A stretch of DNA of 64,000 bases from an uncultured Collinsella sp. (GCA_958437935.1 CAUBPS010000008.1:1-64000); one strand, 5' to 3'. Shown: positions 47,369-56,434, counted from the first letter of the stretch. Numbers and translations are program-made. Notes: generated by a model from the sequence alone, not told the origin.

Positions 47369-48376
47369 ATGCTGTTCGATGTTTGGGGTAGCGATACCCT
47401 TATCCACTGGGCCGGCTGGGCCATGGTCTTTATTGGCCTGATCGTGCTCAACGAGGTCGGCCGCCGCACCAAGCTGGGCGCGGCCATCATCTTTGGCGTG
47501 GCTCCGCTGGCCATGACCATCTACTGCGTCGCCATCGCCGTCGGCGTTTCGCAGGGTGCCGAGTGGGCGCTCACCAACCCCACCCATGTGTACCAGAACA
47601 GCTGGTTCCACTACGCCAAGGTATACGCGGCGCTGGCCGGTTGCTGGGGCTTCATCGCCATTAAGTATCAGTGGGGTAAGATCGGCAAGGCGCACTGGTT
47701 CCGCGCGTGGCCGTTTGTGATCGTCGCCATCAACATCATGATCGCCGTCGTGTCCGACTTTGAGAGCGCCTATCACTTCTTCGTCCTGGGCCAGTCCACT
47801 TGGGTCACCTCCGAGGGCGCCACGCAACTCGCCGGTTGGAATAACGTGTTCAACGGTATCGCCGGTATCATCAACATCTTCTGCATGACCGGTTGGTGGA
47901 GCGTATACGCCTCCGAGGACAAGACCGACATGCTGTGGCCCGACATGACATGGGTCTACATCATCGCCTACGACATCTGGAACTTCTGCTACACCTACAA
48001 CTGCCTGCCCACCCACTCCTGGTTCTGCGGCTTTGCGCTGCTGCTGGCGCCCACCGTCGCCGCCTTTATCTGGAACAAGGGCGGCTGGATCCAGAACCGC
48101 GCCTTTACGCTGGCCATTTGGTGCATGTTTGCCCAGGTGTTCCCGTACTTCCAGGAGGAGTCTATCTTTGTGACCCACTCCACGCTCGACCCCGCCGCTG
48201 CCACCGCGGTCTCCATCGCCGCGCTGGTCGCCAACATCGCCGCGATCATCTACGTCGCCTACCGTGCCAAGAAGCTCGGCCGCAATCCCTACAAGCAGGA
48301 TGTCTTTGAGGGCACCAGCGATTGGGAGAAGGCTACCGCTCGCCGCGCCAAGGTGGATTACGCACACGCCGAATAA
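47369..48376 (+). CDS. DUF5692 multi-pass membrane protein
   Basis: A 335-residue integral membrane protein that looks like the DUF5692 family, with about nine to ten hydrophobic segments rich in Trp and Tyr (for example DMTWVYIIAYDIWNFCYTYNCLP). The C-terminus is a short charged tail. A GGAGAG site precedes the ATG. It follows the TetR gene and shares the cluster with the oxidoreductase, so it could be a transporter for that enzyme's substrate or a membrane electron-transfer partner. Neither is shown by sequence. A strong terminator follows. Confidence 0.78.
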   Translation: MLFDVWGSDTLIHWAGWAMVFIGLIVLNEVGRRTKLGAAIIFGVAPLAMTIYCVAIAVGVSQGAEWALTNPTHVYQNSWFHYAKVYAALAGCWGFIAIKYQWGKIGKAHWFRAWPFVIVAINIMIAVVSDFESAYHFFVLGQSTWVTSEGATQLAGWNNVFNGIAGIINIFCMTGWWSVYASEDKTDMLWPDMTWVYIIAYDIWNFCYTYNCLPTHSWFCGFALLLAPTVAAFIWNKGGWIQNRAFTLAIWCMFAQVFPYFQEESIFVTHSTLDPAAATAVSIAALVANIAAIIYVAYRAKKLGRNPYKQDVFEGTSDWEKATARRAKVDYAHAE

Positions 48377-48443
48377 CATATTTATCCCGTCCACATTTGG
48401 ATGTAGGCAAACTTAGCCGATGCCGCAATCGCGCGTCATGCGC

Positions 48444-48486
48444 AGCCCCGGAAAGCGATTCGCCCGCTTTCCGGGGCTTTTTGTTG
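48444..48486 (+). terminator. Terminator after the DUF5692 gene
   Basis: AGCCCCGGAAAGCG and CGCTTTCCGGGGCT form a perfect 14-bp stem followed by TTTTGTTG. Confidence 0.88.
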
Positions 48487-48630
48487 TTGCGCGCATTCCC
48501 GCGCATATTCCATTCGCGCACACATTCAAAACCTCTCGCACAGATAAAATCAGATTTCCAACCGCCTGACAGCCCTATGTGACCCCAATTTTGGGTACAT
48601 TGTTGTCCCGATATTGAGCTTGGGGGATAT

Positions 48631-50133
48631 ATGAAAGATGAGACGATGGACCAAGAGGATGCGGCCCAAGATGCAGAAGCATGCGCCGAGGCCCTGGAGA
48701 GCCTAGACCAGATCGCGCTGGCCGAGATTGCGTTTGACGATTCGAGCGTTGATGTGCAGGATGAGCCGGAAATCGAGGCGCAGCCCGATGATCAGGATGC
48801 AAAAGACGATGGCGCCGCGCCCACCGAAGACGAGGCGAGGCACGAGGAATCCGAATGCGAGGCCGACGACCAGCCCAAATCCGACACGAGCGAGGAAACC
48901 ATCTTGCTCGACAGCTTGCCGGCCGAAGATTCGCTGACCCGCGAGCTCCCTGGCTTAGGCTCCGCGCCTGCCGTGGACGAGACCATCGCCATGGGCGATA
49001 TTCCCCTGCCGTCCGTTCCCTCGGCGCGCGAGGCCGAGGTTCGTCATCGCAAGATGTCGCCCAAGCGCCGCAATCTGATGGTCGCTGGCGTTGTGGCCGT
49101 CGCGCTCGTCGCCGGCGGCGCAGGCTATGCTGCCTGGAACGGATACCGGCAAGAGCAGGCTGCCATCGCCGCCGCCAATGCCCACACGATGATGTCAGTG
49201 CAGATTGGCATGCATGCCGCGGGCCTCGACTGTTCCACCGGCTCCAAGATTCCCGTACAGGTGAGCGGTCAGGACGCTGATGGCTCCTCCGTGAGCGAAA
49301 CGCTCTATGTTGACGAGCACGGCCGCGGCATCAAACTGCTGCCCGGCGATTACACGCTCTCCATTGCCGCCTCCCCCATCGCGTCCGACGGCACCGTCTA
49401 TACCGTGCCGACCACCAAGGCGCAGGTCACGATCAAGAGCGACGGACAGGACCTAAGCAGCCAGGCCGCCTTTAGGCTCAAGGTGCCTTCGGCCGACACG
49501 GTGACTGACGACCAGATCGATGCCGCCGCCAAGTATGCCGAGGAGGGAGGCACGAGCTCCGCCGCGGCTGCCAAAGTGCTCCAGCAGGCGGCAACCGCAC
49601 GGCGCGACGCCGCCGTCAATGCCGTGAGCGCGCAAAAGGCACAGGCAGCCCGCGATGCTGACGCTCGCCACAAGGCAACCGATCTCTACCAGCTCGATAT
49701 CCCCGTCGAGTGGTACGGCAAGGTCGAGACTTGGCAAAATGGCAGCACGCTATGCATCTATCTTGCCGGCGACAGCGATACGCCGATTGTGACGCTCGTC
49801 GCGGTGCGCGAGGGCGAGAGCTTTACGCCCGATGAGGGCGATACGGTTTTGGGTGCGGCCAATCTAGGCAACGGTTATACCGTCTACGCCAGCGGCCCCG
49901 TCTATCCGTACGTGGTGCCCCAGACCATCAACGGACGGACGCAGAATCCCGTGTCAACCTACCCCATGGACACGGCCATTGAGCTTGTCGAGCTCACGAC
50001 CGGTAACCGCTACACCTATAGCCAGATCAAGAACGTACTGGTCGGCAAAGACGGCAAGGCAGACGCCGCGACCAAACTTGAGACCGACTACCTCGCGCAG
50101 ATCCTGCTGCCGAGCATCAAGACCCAGGACTAG
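48631..50133 (+). CDS. Membrane-anchored hypothetical protein with acidic N-terminus
   Basis: A 500-residue protein I do not recognise. The first 120 residues are strongly acidic and low in complexity and would be cytoplasmic. A basic stretch (KMSPKRRN) precedes one hydrophobic helix (about 150-172). The extracellular part has an Ig-like or carrier-type beta region (about 190-280), an Ala-rich charged helix likely to be a coiled coil (about 295-350), and a C-terminal domain of about 140 residues. A GGGGG site precedes the ATG and CCCAATTTTGGG lies upstream. The shape resembles anti-sigma-like or envelope sensor proteins, but no family is assigned. Confidence 0.7.
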   Translation: MKDETMDQEDAAQDAEACAEALESLDQIALAEIAFDDSSVDVQDEPEIEAQPDDQDAKDDGAAPTEDEARHEESECEADDQPKSDTSEETILLDSLPAEDSLTRELPGLGSAPAVDETIAMGDIPLPSVPSAREAEVRHRKMSPKRRNLMVAGVVAVALVAGGAGYAAWNGYRQEQAAIAAANAHTMMSVQIGMHAAGLDCSTGSKIPVQVSGQDADGSSVSETLYVDEHGRGIKLLPGDYTLSIAASPIASDGTVYTVPTTKAQVTIKSDGQDLSSQAAFRLKVPSADTVTDDQIDAAAKYAEEGGTSSAAAAKVLQQAATARRDAAVNAVSAQKAQAARDADARHKATDLYQLDIPVEWYGKVETWQNGSTLCIYLAGDSDTPIVTLVAVREGESFTPDEGDTVLGAANLGNGYTVYASGPVYPYVVPQTINGRTQNPVSTYPMDTAIELVELTTGNRYTYSQIKNVLVGKDGKADAATKLETDYLAQILLPSIKTQD

Positions 50134-50206
50134 CCGGGCGCAGCAAGGTGCTCCCCAACCGTGATGAAGGAGCCAGGAGGTCCTGACCCCACAGGTCCAT
50201 AGATGA

Positions 50207-51559
50207 TTAGGCAAGGAGCCACTTCCATGCGGGCACAACGTGTACCACACCATGCTCGCATGGAATATCGGTCTGTTCATCCATGGTAACGATTGCCGAC
50301 TCGCCAAGATCGAACTGGGCCATCGAGACATCAAGCGCGGCAATTTCGCGCTCGCGCGTTTTCTCACTTGCCATATCTACACTCACCTGAATCAGGCTAT
50401 AAGCCCGCATGAGAAGCGCGTCCCCAGCCACAAAGTCCACCTCATGGCTTTTGCTCTTCTCTTTGATCAGCAGGCGGCAGACCGAGCCGGTCCTCACCGC
50501 GGGAGTCCTTCTTCTTAGCGCATTGAACACTGCGGTCTCGAGCCTCTGGCCCTGGTCCAATGCCGATGCGGGAGAGAATGCTCCAAACATCGCAGGGTCG
50601 ACAGCGTAGACCTTAGACGCAGACCGCATGTTATTTGCCAGTGAACGCGTGAACTCCGGCACAGAAAATAACAGGTAGGCGTCCTCATAATACTCAAGTA
50701 AATCGCTGAGCGAATTACGACTGACGGGTATCTGTCTGCTCTTGAACTCGTTGTACACTTTGTTCACTGACAGCTCTCGTCCCGAAGATGCCATACACCG
50801 CGTCAAGAACAGCGATGCCAGGCGAGGGTTCTTGACGTCGTAACGTTCAACGACGTCCATGGCGACCGTTCGCGAAGCATATTCCTGTAGTAGCTGAATC
50901 GCGTCTGCAGGCGCCTGCTCAAGTGTCGCGATGAATCCCCCTCGTTCAAGATACCCGATCAGATGATGTCGAAGCAGCGCTGCATCGCTCGGGGAAAAGG
51001 TCGCATCTGGCTCGGGAACGCTCCCCGTCTTATATCGAACGTATTCCGAAAAACTCAACGGAAAAAGCTCTCGCACAAGAGAACGACCCCTGAACTCGCT
51101 CTTAAGTTCTGAGGACAGCATCTTAGAAGAAGATCCCGTCACATAGACGGTCGCTTTCTCCGTATCGACTACACGCCGCAGAAACGCACCCCATTCGGGA
51201 ATTTCTTGGATCTCGTCAAAGAAAATGTAAGCGCCCTCGGTTCGAGCAGCAGGATACAGCGCATAGAACGTGTCGAGCACGTCCGCCAGCAGCGATGGCT
51301 CATACGGGCGCAAGCGCTCATCCTCAAAATTGAAGTAAAGCATCCGGTCAAGCTCGACGCCCCGGCTCTGAAGCCGCCGCATCTCCTGATACAGGCGATA
51401 CGTCTTTCCACAACGGCGGGCCCCCACAATCACATATACGATGTTGTCGCGCTTTGGCTCCTGTGGGTTTCCTAGATCAAGGTCTCGCTCAAAGACCTGC
51501 GGAACCCCCTGCTGTTCAAAGTCCTTTATTTTCTGGGCGATCAAGTCGTTGAATGCCAT
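50207..51559 (-). CDS. DUF4143-type AAA ATPase
   Basis: A 450-residue ATP-binding protein of the AAA_14/DUF4143 group. The Walker A is VGARRCGKTYRLYQEM (about 46-61), the Walker B is AYIFFDEIQEIPEWG, and sensor residues follow in VYVTGSSSKML; the C-terminal DUF4143 part holds the MDVVERYDVKNPRLASLF and VYAVDPAMFGAF regions. Such ATPases are common in gut bacteria and have no settled role; some are suspected of defence or toxin-antitoxin links. Codon use is less GC-biased than the neighbours, which hints at acquisition. Its promoter region has a striking repeat structure. Confidence 0.85.
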   Translation of the reverse strand: MAFNDLIAQKIKDFEQQGVPQVFERDLDLGNPQEPKRDNIVYVIVGARRCGKTYRLYQEMRRLQSRGVELDRMLYFNFEDERLRPYEPSLLADVLDTFYALYPAARTEGAYIFFDEIQEIPEWGAFLRRVVDTEKATVYVTGSSSKMLSSELKSEFRGRSLVRELFPLSFSEYVRYKTGSVPEPDATFSPSDAALLRHHLIGYLERGGFIATLEQAPADAIQLLQEYASRTVAMDVVERYDVKNPRLASLFLTRCMASSGRELSVNKVYNEFKSRQIPVSRNSLSDLLEYYEDAYLLFSVPEFTRSLANNMRSASKVYAVDPAMFGAFSPASALDQGQRLETAVFNALRRRTPAVRTGSVCRLLIKEKSKSHEVDFVAGDALLMRAYSLIQVSVDMASEKTREREIAALDVSMAQFDLGESAIVTMDEQTDIPCEHGVVHVVPAWKWLLA

Positions 51560-51567
51560 GATTCTCC

Positions 51568-51656
51568 AATCTTGCTCTCTAGCTAATCAAAATTATAACG
51601 ATTCTTGATTAGCAGGAGAGCAAGATTATGCGTAACTTGATTAATGGATAAGCAAG
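51568..51656 (-). promoter_or_regulatory. Promoter with inverted and direct repeats upstream of the ATPase
   Basis: Two 23-bp arms (51568-51590 and 51605-51627; core CTTGCTCTC...GAGAGCAAG and CTAATCAA...TTGATTAG) flank a 14-bp AT-rich spacer that contains TATAAT on the - strand (51597-51592). A third related copy, CTTGATTAATGGATAAGCAAG-like, lies at 51636-51656, in direct repeat with 51604-51624. This is the pattern of operators overlapping a promoter. Confidence 0.65.
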
Positions 51657-51762
51657 TTTTCTATTAGTGGCCCCTCCCGGAGGATATCGAGCGGCCGAGG
51701 GGGGGCAGGCATGGACGCCTCTAGCCGAAAACAAAGTAGCTAAAAAAGCCCCATTACAGTTT

Positions 51763-51788
51763 GAGTCGTCCGAAAGGGCGGCTCTTTT
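51763..51788 (+). terminator. Rightward terminator before the IS110 element
   Basis: GAGTCGTCC-GAAA-GGGCGGCTC followed by TTTTCC. No + strand gene precedes it closely; it may belong to a transcript from the repeat-rich promoter region or to the element edge. Confidence 0.5.
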
Positions 51789-51799
51789 CCGTTGCATGG

Positions 51800-52010
51800 C
51801 TATACGATTGAGCCGTACCGGTGGTCGCTGGCCGACCGCCCCGGACGGCCGTCAGCCCCTGCCCCGTAGAGGGCCCGGGACGTGTTGCCGCCGGGGCGGG
51901 AGGTGCCGCGGGGAACGACTGAATAGAGATGTGCCGGGCCCGGACCGGGCCACGGCCGGGTAATGTGGGTGTTCGCCTCCGCGGCTTACGGCCGGCTCAA
52001 GGGAGAGGAT
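51800..52010 (+). ncRNA. Candidate bridge RNA region of the IS110 element
   Basis: The roughly 200 nt before the transposase are GC-rich with several possible stem-loops, for example GGCCCGGGAC / GCCCGGACCGGGCC and GGTCGCTGGCCGACC. IS110-group elements are known to encode a bridge RNA in the left non-coding end that pairs with donor and target DNA. Position and length fit; no individual loop was matched to a target, so this is inference. Confidence 0.4.
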
Positions 52011-52015
52011 ACACC

Positions 52016-53182
52016 ATGCCTGCTGAAGAGATGTCCGTGGCCTACCTTGGGATCGACGTCGGGAAGAGCTCGCACAGCGCGTGCGCGCTCGATGCGGGCG
52101 GGGGCGTCGCCTTCAGGGCCGAGCTGGCCAACAGGCCCGACGACATCGACCGGCTGCTCGAGCGTGCCGGCTCCGGCGCGCTGGTCGTCGTCGACCAGAA
52201 GCGAAACATCGGCGCGCTGGTCCTCGCGCGCGCCCATGTGCACGGGAACCCCTGCGCCTACCTGCCCGGATATGCCGAGAAGCAGGCCCGCGGGATGTTC
52301 CCCGGCATCGCTAAGACCGACGCCATCGACGCCGAGGTAATCGCGCGCACCGCGCTCGGCGTGCCCCGCGCCCTCAGGCCGGCGCCCGAGGAGCCCGAGG
52401 GGACCGCCTCGCTGCGGATCCTGTCGTCGCAGCGCGAGTTCGCGTCGTCCGCCAGGACCCGCGCGAAGAACAGGCTCCGCGCGACCCTGCTCGAGGCCGA
52501 TCCCGCGCTCGAGGGCGCGGTCGACCCGTCTAGCCGATGGCAGGTGTCGATGCTGGCCAAGTTCGGCGGGGCCGCCGGGTGCTCCGCCGCCGGCTGGCGC
52601 AGGTTCTCGAGCGCCGCCAGGCGCGCGGGCGCCCCCGCGGCGGGGGCCAGGAGGCTCTGGGAGGCGCTGCTGGCCTCGTCGCGCTCGGGAAGGCGCCTGC
52701 CGGCCGGCGAGGACGTCGCGGTCCGGATACTCGCCCGGGAGATAGCCTCCCTCGACGCCGACATCGAGGAGCTCGACTCGCTCGTGGCCGACTCGCTGGC
52801 GGGCGACGAGGTCTACGAGTGCCTCCTCACGGTGCCCGGGATCGGCCCCAAGACCGCCGCGGCGCTGGTGACGTCGATCGACATATCCGCGTTCAGGGGA
52901 CACGACGAGCTCGCGAGCTACTGCGGCGTGGCGCCGCGCGACAGGCGCTCCGGGAGCAGCATCAGGTCGACGTCGCCGCAGCACGGCGGGAACAGGCAGC
53001 TCAAGAACCCGCTCATATTCAGCTGCAACTCCCTCATCGGCACGGACAACAGGTTCGGGAGGTACTACGAGGAGTGCAGGGCGAGGGGGATGAGGCACAG
53101 CAAGGCGCTGAAGGCGGTCGCGAGGAAGAGGCTCAAGGTCATCTACGCGATCATGCGCGACGCCGTCCCGTACGCGGCCTAG
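52016..53182 (+). CDS. IS110-family transposase (DEDD recombinase)
   Basis: A 388-residue transposase. The N-terminal RuvC-like DEDD domain opens with YLGIDVGKSSHSAC (Asp14) and contains VVVDQ and KTDAIDAEVIA. The C-terminal transposase domain has the helix-hairpin-helix LLTVPGIGPKTAAALV and the region DRRSGSSIRST, where the serine nucleophile of the family lies. It looks complete, with no frameshift. The ATG at 52016 has GGGAGAGG; longer upstream starts lie in the non-coding leader. Arg is often AGG or AGA, unlike the host genes. Confidence 0.92.
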   Translation: MPAEEMSVAYLGIDVGKSSHSACALDAGGGVAFRAELANRPDDIDRLLERAGSGALVVVDQKRNIGALVLARAHVHGNPCAYLPGYAEKQARGMFPGIAKTDAIDAEVIARTALGVPRALRPAPEEPEGTASLRILSSQREFASSARTRAKNRLRATLLEADPALEGAVDPSSRWQVSMLAKFGGAAGCSAAGWRRFSSAARRAGAPAAGARRLWEALLASSRSGRRLPAGEDVAVRILAREIASLDADIEELDSLVADSLAGDEVYECLLTVPGIGPKTAAALVTSIDISAFRGHDELASYCGVAPRDRRSGSSIRSTSPQHGGNRQLKNPLIFSCNSLIGTDNRFGRYYEECRARGMRHSKALKAVARKRLKVIYAIMRDAVPYAA

Positions 53183-53300
53183 CGGGCGGCGAGGTCAACC
53201 GAAGAGGAGGCGGGGGCGCAAGGCGCCCGGATGCGTCGTGCCGAAATGTCGCGAAGCGCGCGGTTGACAAAACTATAGAGACACGTCCCAAATGAGCTAC

Positions 53301-53495
53301 TTAACGCCAGGGGTCAGCTTCGAAGAGGGGCTCGCGCTCGGGGCGGCGATCGCTGTAGGGATCGTAGCCGTCGTCGTCCTCGTTCTCGGCACGGATGTAG
53401 GGGTCGCGCGGCTTGGGTGCCGGCTTGGGTGCAGGCCTGGGTGCGGCCGGCGCGGCGTTGGCGACCGGCGCATTCGTCTTGTTCTTGTCTATCAT
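53301..53495 (-). CDS. Small Pro/Ala-rich acidic-tailed protein
   Basis: A 64-residue protein of low complexity: MIDKNKT, then an Ala/Pro/Lys repeat (PRPAPKPAPKP), then an acidic Tyr-containing tail (ENEDDDGYDPYSDRR). The second of two close ATGs (53495) is chosen because the AAGGAG site is 8 nt away, while the first ATG (53501) is only 2 nt from it. It is downstream of clpB but beyond a terminator. It resembles small disordered proteins rather than a known family. Moderately likely to be real on the strength of its ribosome site. Confidence 0.5.
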   Translation of the reverse strand: MIDKNKTNAPVANAAPAAPRPAPKPAPKPRDPYIRAENEDDDGYDPYSDRRPEREPLFEADPWR

Positions 53496-53545
53496 CTGCA
53501 TATCTCCTTGCCGTGCAATCGTGTTCAACATCATCGATTGTCGCA

Positions 53546-53584
53546 CGAAAAAGGGCGGCGGACCCAATTAGATCCGCCGCCCTT
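53546..53584 (-). terminator. Terminator of clpB
   Basis: On the - strand AAGGGCGGCGGA pairs with TCCGCCGCCCTT and is followed by TTTTTCG. It lies 46 bp past the clpB stop. Confidence 0.85.
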
Positions 53585-53629
53585 GGCGTTTAGAGACGGC
53601 TGGTAGATTTTAAGGCATGCCCCAAAAGT

Positions 53630-56257
53630 CTACTCGGCGTCGGGGACCTCATAGGTGGCCGCCGGCGTGTTGTCGCACACGACGGTAAAGCCGCCGTCCT
53701 TGTCGACATCGACCGTCACCTGATCGCCCTCGCGCACCGTGCCGTCGATGATAGCGGCCGCGATGGCATCCACAACCTCGCGCTGCACCAGGCGCTTGAG
53801 CGGACGGGCACCAAAGACCGGGTCCAAGCCGCCCACGGCGAGCATCTGCTTGGCTGCCGGGGTGATGGCAAGCGTCATGCGCTCCTTGGCCAGACGTGCG
53901 CGGACGTCGGCGAGCTGGATGTCGACGATCTTCTCGATCTGCGCCATGCCGAGCGGATGGAACACCACGATGTCGTCGATACGGTTGAGGAACTCGGGAC
54001 GGAAAGTCTGAGCCATGGCCGCGTCGACCTGATGGCGCATCTCCTCCTCGTCCTTGCCGGACAGGTCGGCGATGGCCTTGGAACCCACGTTGGACGTCAT
54101 GATGATGATCGTGTTCTTAAAGGACACCTGGCGACCCTGGCCGTCGGTCAGACGACCGTCGTCGAGTACCTGCAGCAGTACGTTGAAGACATCCGGGTGA
54201 GCTTTCTCCATCTCATCGAGCAGGATCACGGAGTACGGACGACGGCGCACGGCCTCGGTGAGCTGGCCGCCCTCGTCGTAACCCACGTATCCCGGAGGCG
54301 CACCGATCAGACGCTGGACGCTGAACTTCTCCATGTACTCGGACATGTCGATACGCACAAGCGCGCGCTCGTCGTCGAACAGGCACTCGGCCAGCGCCTT
54401 GGCGAGCTCGGTCTTGCCCACGCCGGTGGGGCCCAGGAAGAAGAAGCTGCCGATGGGCTTGTCCGGGTCGGAGAGGCCCGCACGGCTGCGGCGCACAGCC
54501 GCGGCCACAGCGGAGACCGCCTCATCCTGACCGATAACGCGCTTATGCAGCTCACCCTCCAAGCCCTTGAGCTTGTCGAGCTCGCCCTGCATCATCTTGG
54601 ACACGGGCACGCCGGTCCAGGCGCTCACGACCTCGGCGATCTCATCGGAGGTCACCTGCTCGTTGAGGCCCTCGCCGTCCTGCTGCTTTTGAGCCTCGAG
54701 CGCAGCCTCGGAATCCTGAATCTGCTGCTGCAGACCCGGAATCACGGAGTAGCGCAGCTCGGACGCACGGCCCAGATCGCCGTTGCGCGTCGCGCGTTCC
54801 TCTTCGCTTCTGGCCTCGTCGAGCTGGCCCTTAAGCTCCTGCACGTGGTCGATGGCGTTCTTTTGGTTGAGCCAGCCGGCCTTTTGCACGTTGAGCTTTT
54901 CCTGGACCTCGGCAATCTCCTGGCGCAGGGCCTCCAGACGCTCCTTGGAGGCGTCGTCAGTCTCCTTCATGAGTGCCTGCTCCTCGATCTGCAGCTGGGT
55001 GAGCTGACGCGTGGTGGCGTCGATCTCGACCGGCATGCTGTCGAGCTCCATGCGCAGGCGGCTTGCCGCCTCATCGACCAGGTCGATGGCCTTATCGGGC
55101 AGGAAGCGGTCGGCGATGTAGCGATCGGAGAGGTCGGCGGCCGCCACGAGCGCGCCATCGGTGATGTGCACGCCGTGGAAGATCTCGTACTTCTCCTTGA
55201 GGCCACGCAGGATCGAGATGGTGTCCTCGACGGTAGGCTCGCTCACCATAACGGTCTGGAAACGACGGGCGAGCGCCGCGTCCTTCTCGATGTACTTGCG
55301 GTACTCGTCGAGCGTAGTCGCGCCGATTGCGTGCAAGTCGCCACGGGCGAGCGCCGGCTTGAGGATGTTGCCGGCATCCATGGAGCCCTCGGTGGCACCC
55401 GCGCCCACGATGGTGTGGAGCTCATCGATGAACAGGATAACCTTACCCTCGGATTTTTGTACTTCCTTGAGCACGGCCTTCAAGCGGTCCTCGAACTCGC
55501 CGCGGTACTTGGCGCCGGCGACCAGCGCGCTCATGTCGAGCTCGATGAGGTCGCGGTCGCGCAGGGTGCTCGGCACGTCGCCGGCCACGATACGCTGGGC
55601 GATACCCTCGACGATGGCCGTCTTGCCGACGCCCGGTTCGCCGATGAGCACGGGGTTGTTCTTGGTGCGGCGGGACAGGACCTGGATGGTACGACGGATC
55701 TCGTCGGTACGGCCGATGACCGGGTCAAGCTTGCCGGCGCGAGCCAGATCGCAGATGTTGCGACCGTACTGCTCCAACGCCTCAAACTGAGTCTTGTCCT
55801 CGGCAGACGTCACGCGGTCATCGCCGCGCAGCTCCTCGTAGACCTGCTCGATGCGCTCCTTGGTGACGCCGGCGTCGCGCAGTACACGACCAGCCTCGCC
55901 CTTGTCCTCGGCAAGCGCCATCAGCAAATGCTCGGTCACCACAAAGCTGTCGCCCATCTTGGCGGCCTTCTTCTCGGCCTTCTCGATGACGCGGACGAGC
56001 TCGTTGGACAGGCCCATCTGCTGGCCCTCGCCCGAAACCTTGGGCGCGTGGTCGATGGCATCCTGTGTGGAGCGCGCGAGCTGGGCCGGGTCGGCACCGA
56101 TGCGCTCGATGATCACGGAGATATTGCGCTCGCCGGCACCGAGCAGGGCGGACAGCAGGTGAATCGGCTCCACCGCGCCGGCCTGCGCGTCGGCAGCCGT
56201 GCTCATGGCGGTCTGCAGCGCCTCGCGCGACGTCATTGCTAGCTTATCGATTCTCAT
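53630..56257 (-). CDS. clpB: ATP-dependent disaggregase ClpB
   Basis: An 875-residue Hsp100, full length. The N-terminal repeat domain (about 1-145) is followed by the first AAA+ module with GEPGVGKTAIVEG, the long coiled-coil middle domain (about 410-525) that docks DnaK, the second AAA+ module with GPTGVGKTELAKALAE, and a short C-terminal domain ending in acidic residues. It resolves protein aggregates with DnaK/DnaJ/GrpE, encoded 5-8 kb away. An AGAGGTG site precedes the ATG. I see no HAIR site (CTTGAGT-N7-ACTCAAG) upstream, so HspR control is not evident. Confidence 0.97.
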   Translation of the reverse strand: MRIDKLAMTSREALQTAMSTAADAQAGAVEPIHLLSALLGAGERNISVIIERIGADPAQLARSTQDAIDHAPKVSGEGQQMGLSNELVRVIEKAEKKAAKMGDSFVVTEHLLMALAEDKGEAGRVLRDAGVTKERIEQVYEELRGDDRVTSAEDKTQFEALEQYGRNICDLARAGKLDPVIGRTDEIRRTIQVLSRRTKNNPVLIGEPGVGKTAIVEGIAQRIVAGDVPSTLRDRDLIELDMSALVAGAKYRGEFEDRLKAVLKEVQKSEGKVILFIDELHTIVGAGATEGSMDAGNILKPALARGDLHAIGATTLDEYRKYIEKDAALARRFQTVMVSEPTVEDTISILRGLKEKYEIFHGVHITDGALVAAADLSDRYIADRFLPDKAIDLVDEAASRLRMELDSMPVEIDATTRQLTQLQIEEQALMKETDDASKERLEALRQEIAEVQEKLNVQKAGWLNQKNAIDHVQELKGQLDEARSEEERATRNGDLGRASELRYSVIPGLQQQIQDSEAALEAQKQQDGEGLNEQVTSDEIAEVVSAWTGVPVSKMMQGELDKLKGLEGELHKRVIGQDEAVSAVAAAVRRSRAGLSDPDKPIGSFFFLGPTGVGKTELAKALAECLFDDERALVRIDMSEYMEKFSVQRLIGAPPGYVGYDEGGQLTEAVRRRPYSVILLDEMEKAHPDVFNVLLQVLDDGRLTDGQGRQVSFKNTIIIMTSNVGSKAIADLSGKDEEEMRHQVDAAMAQTFRPEFLNRIDDIVVFHPLGMAQIEKIVDIQLADVRARLAKERMTLAITPAAKQMLAVGGLDPVFGARPLKRLVQREVVDAIAAAIIDGTVREGDQVTVDVDKDGGFTVVCDNTPAATYEVPDAE

Positions 56258-56434
56258 GGAATCACCTCTCTTGGGGTGGCCGCCCTACGGGGCGGCTTCA
56301 CGTTGTTCGAGAAGTATTGTTGCCAGCTTTGCGCGATCTTATACATAAATCTAAGTCTCTATATATAAGATTTTCTGAGTGATTGATGGATAGGGTACTG
56401 AGATGTCAGCCCGCCGCTGCCCAGGCGCACTACC
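56258..56434 (-). promoter_or_regulatory. clpB leader and promoter region
   Basis: Just before the ribosome site a stem GCCGCCC-TACG-GGGCGGC (56279-56296) could form in the clpB mRNA. Further up, an AT-rich stretch contains an imperfect inverted repeat ATCTTATA...TATAAGAT (about 56337-56372), a candidate promoter or operator. No HspR-type or CIRCE-type (TTAGCACTC-N9-GAGTGCTAA) element is visible. Confidence 0.4.

Larger units (their letters stand above)
51790..53285 (+). mobile_element. IS110-family insertion sequence (approximate limits)
   Basis: An IS110-family transposase gene is flanked by a long structured left non-coding region and a short right one ending near GTTGACAAAACTATAGAGAC, a type of sequence seen at right ends in this family. 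IS110 elements lack terminal inverted repeats and target duplications, so exact limits cannot be set by eye. The transposase uses AGG and other codons rare in neighbouring genes, marking it as foreign. Confidence 0.7.
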
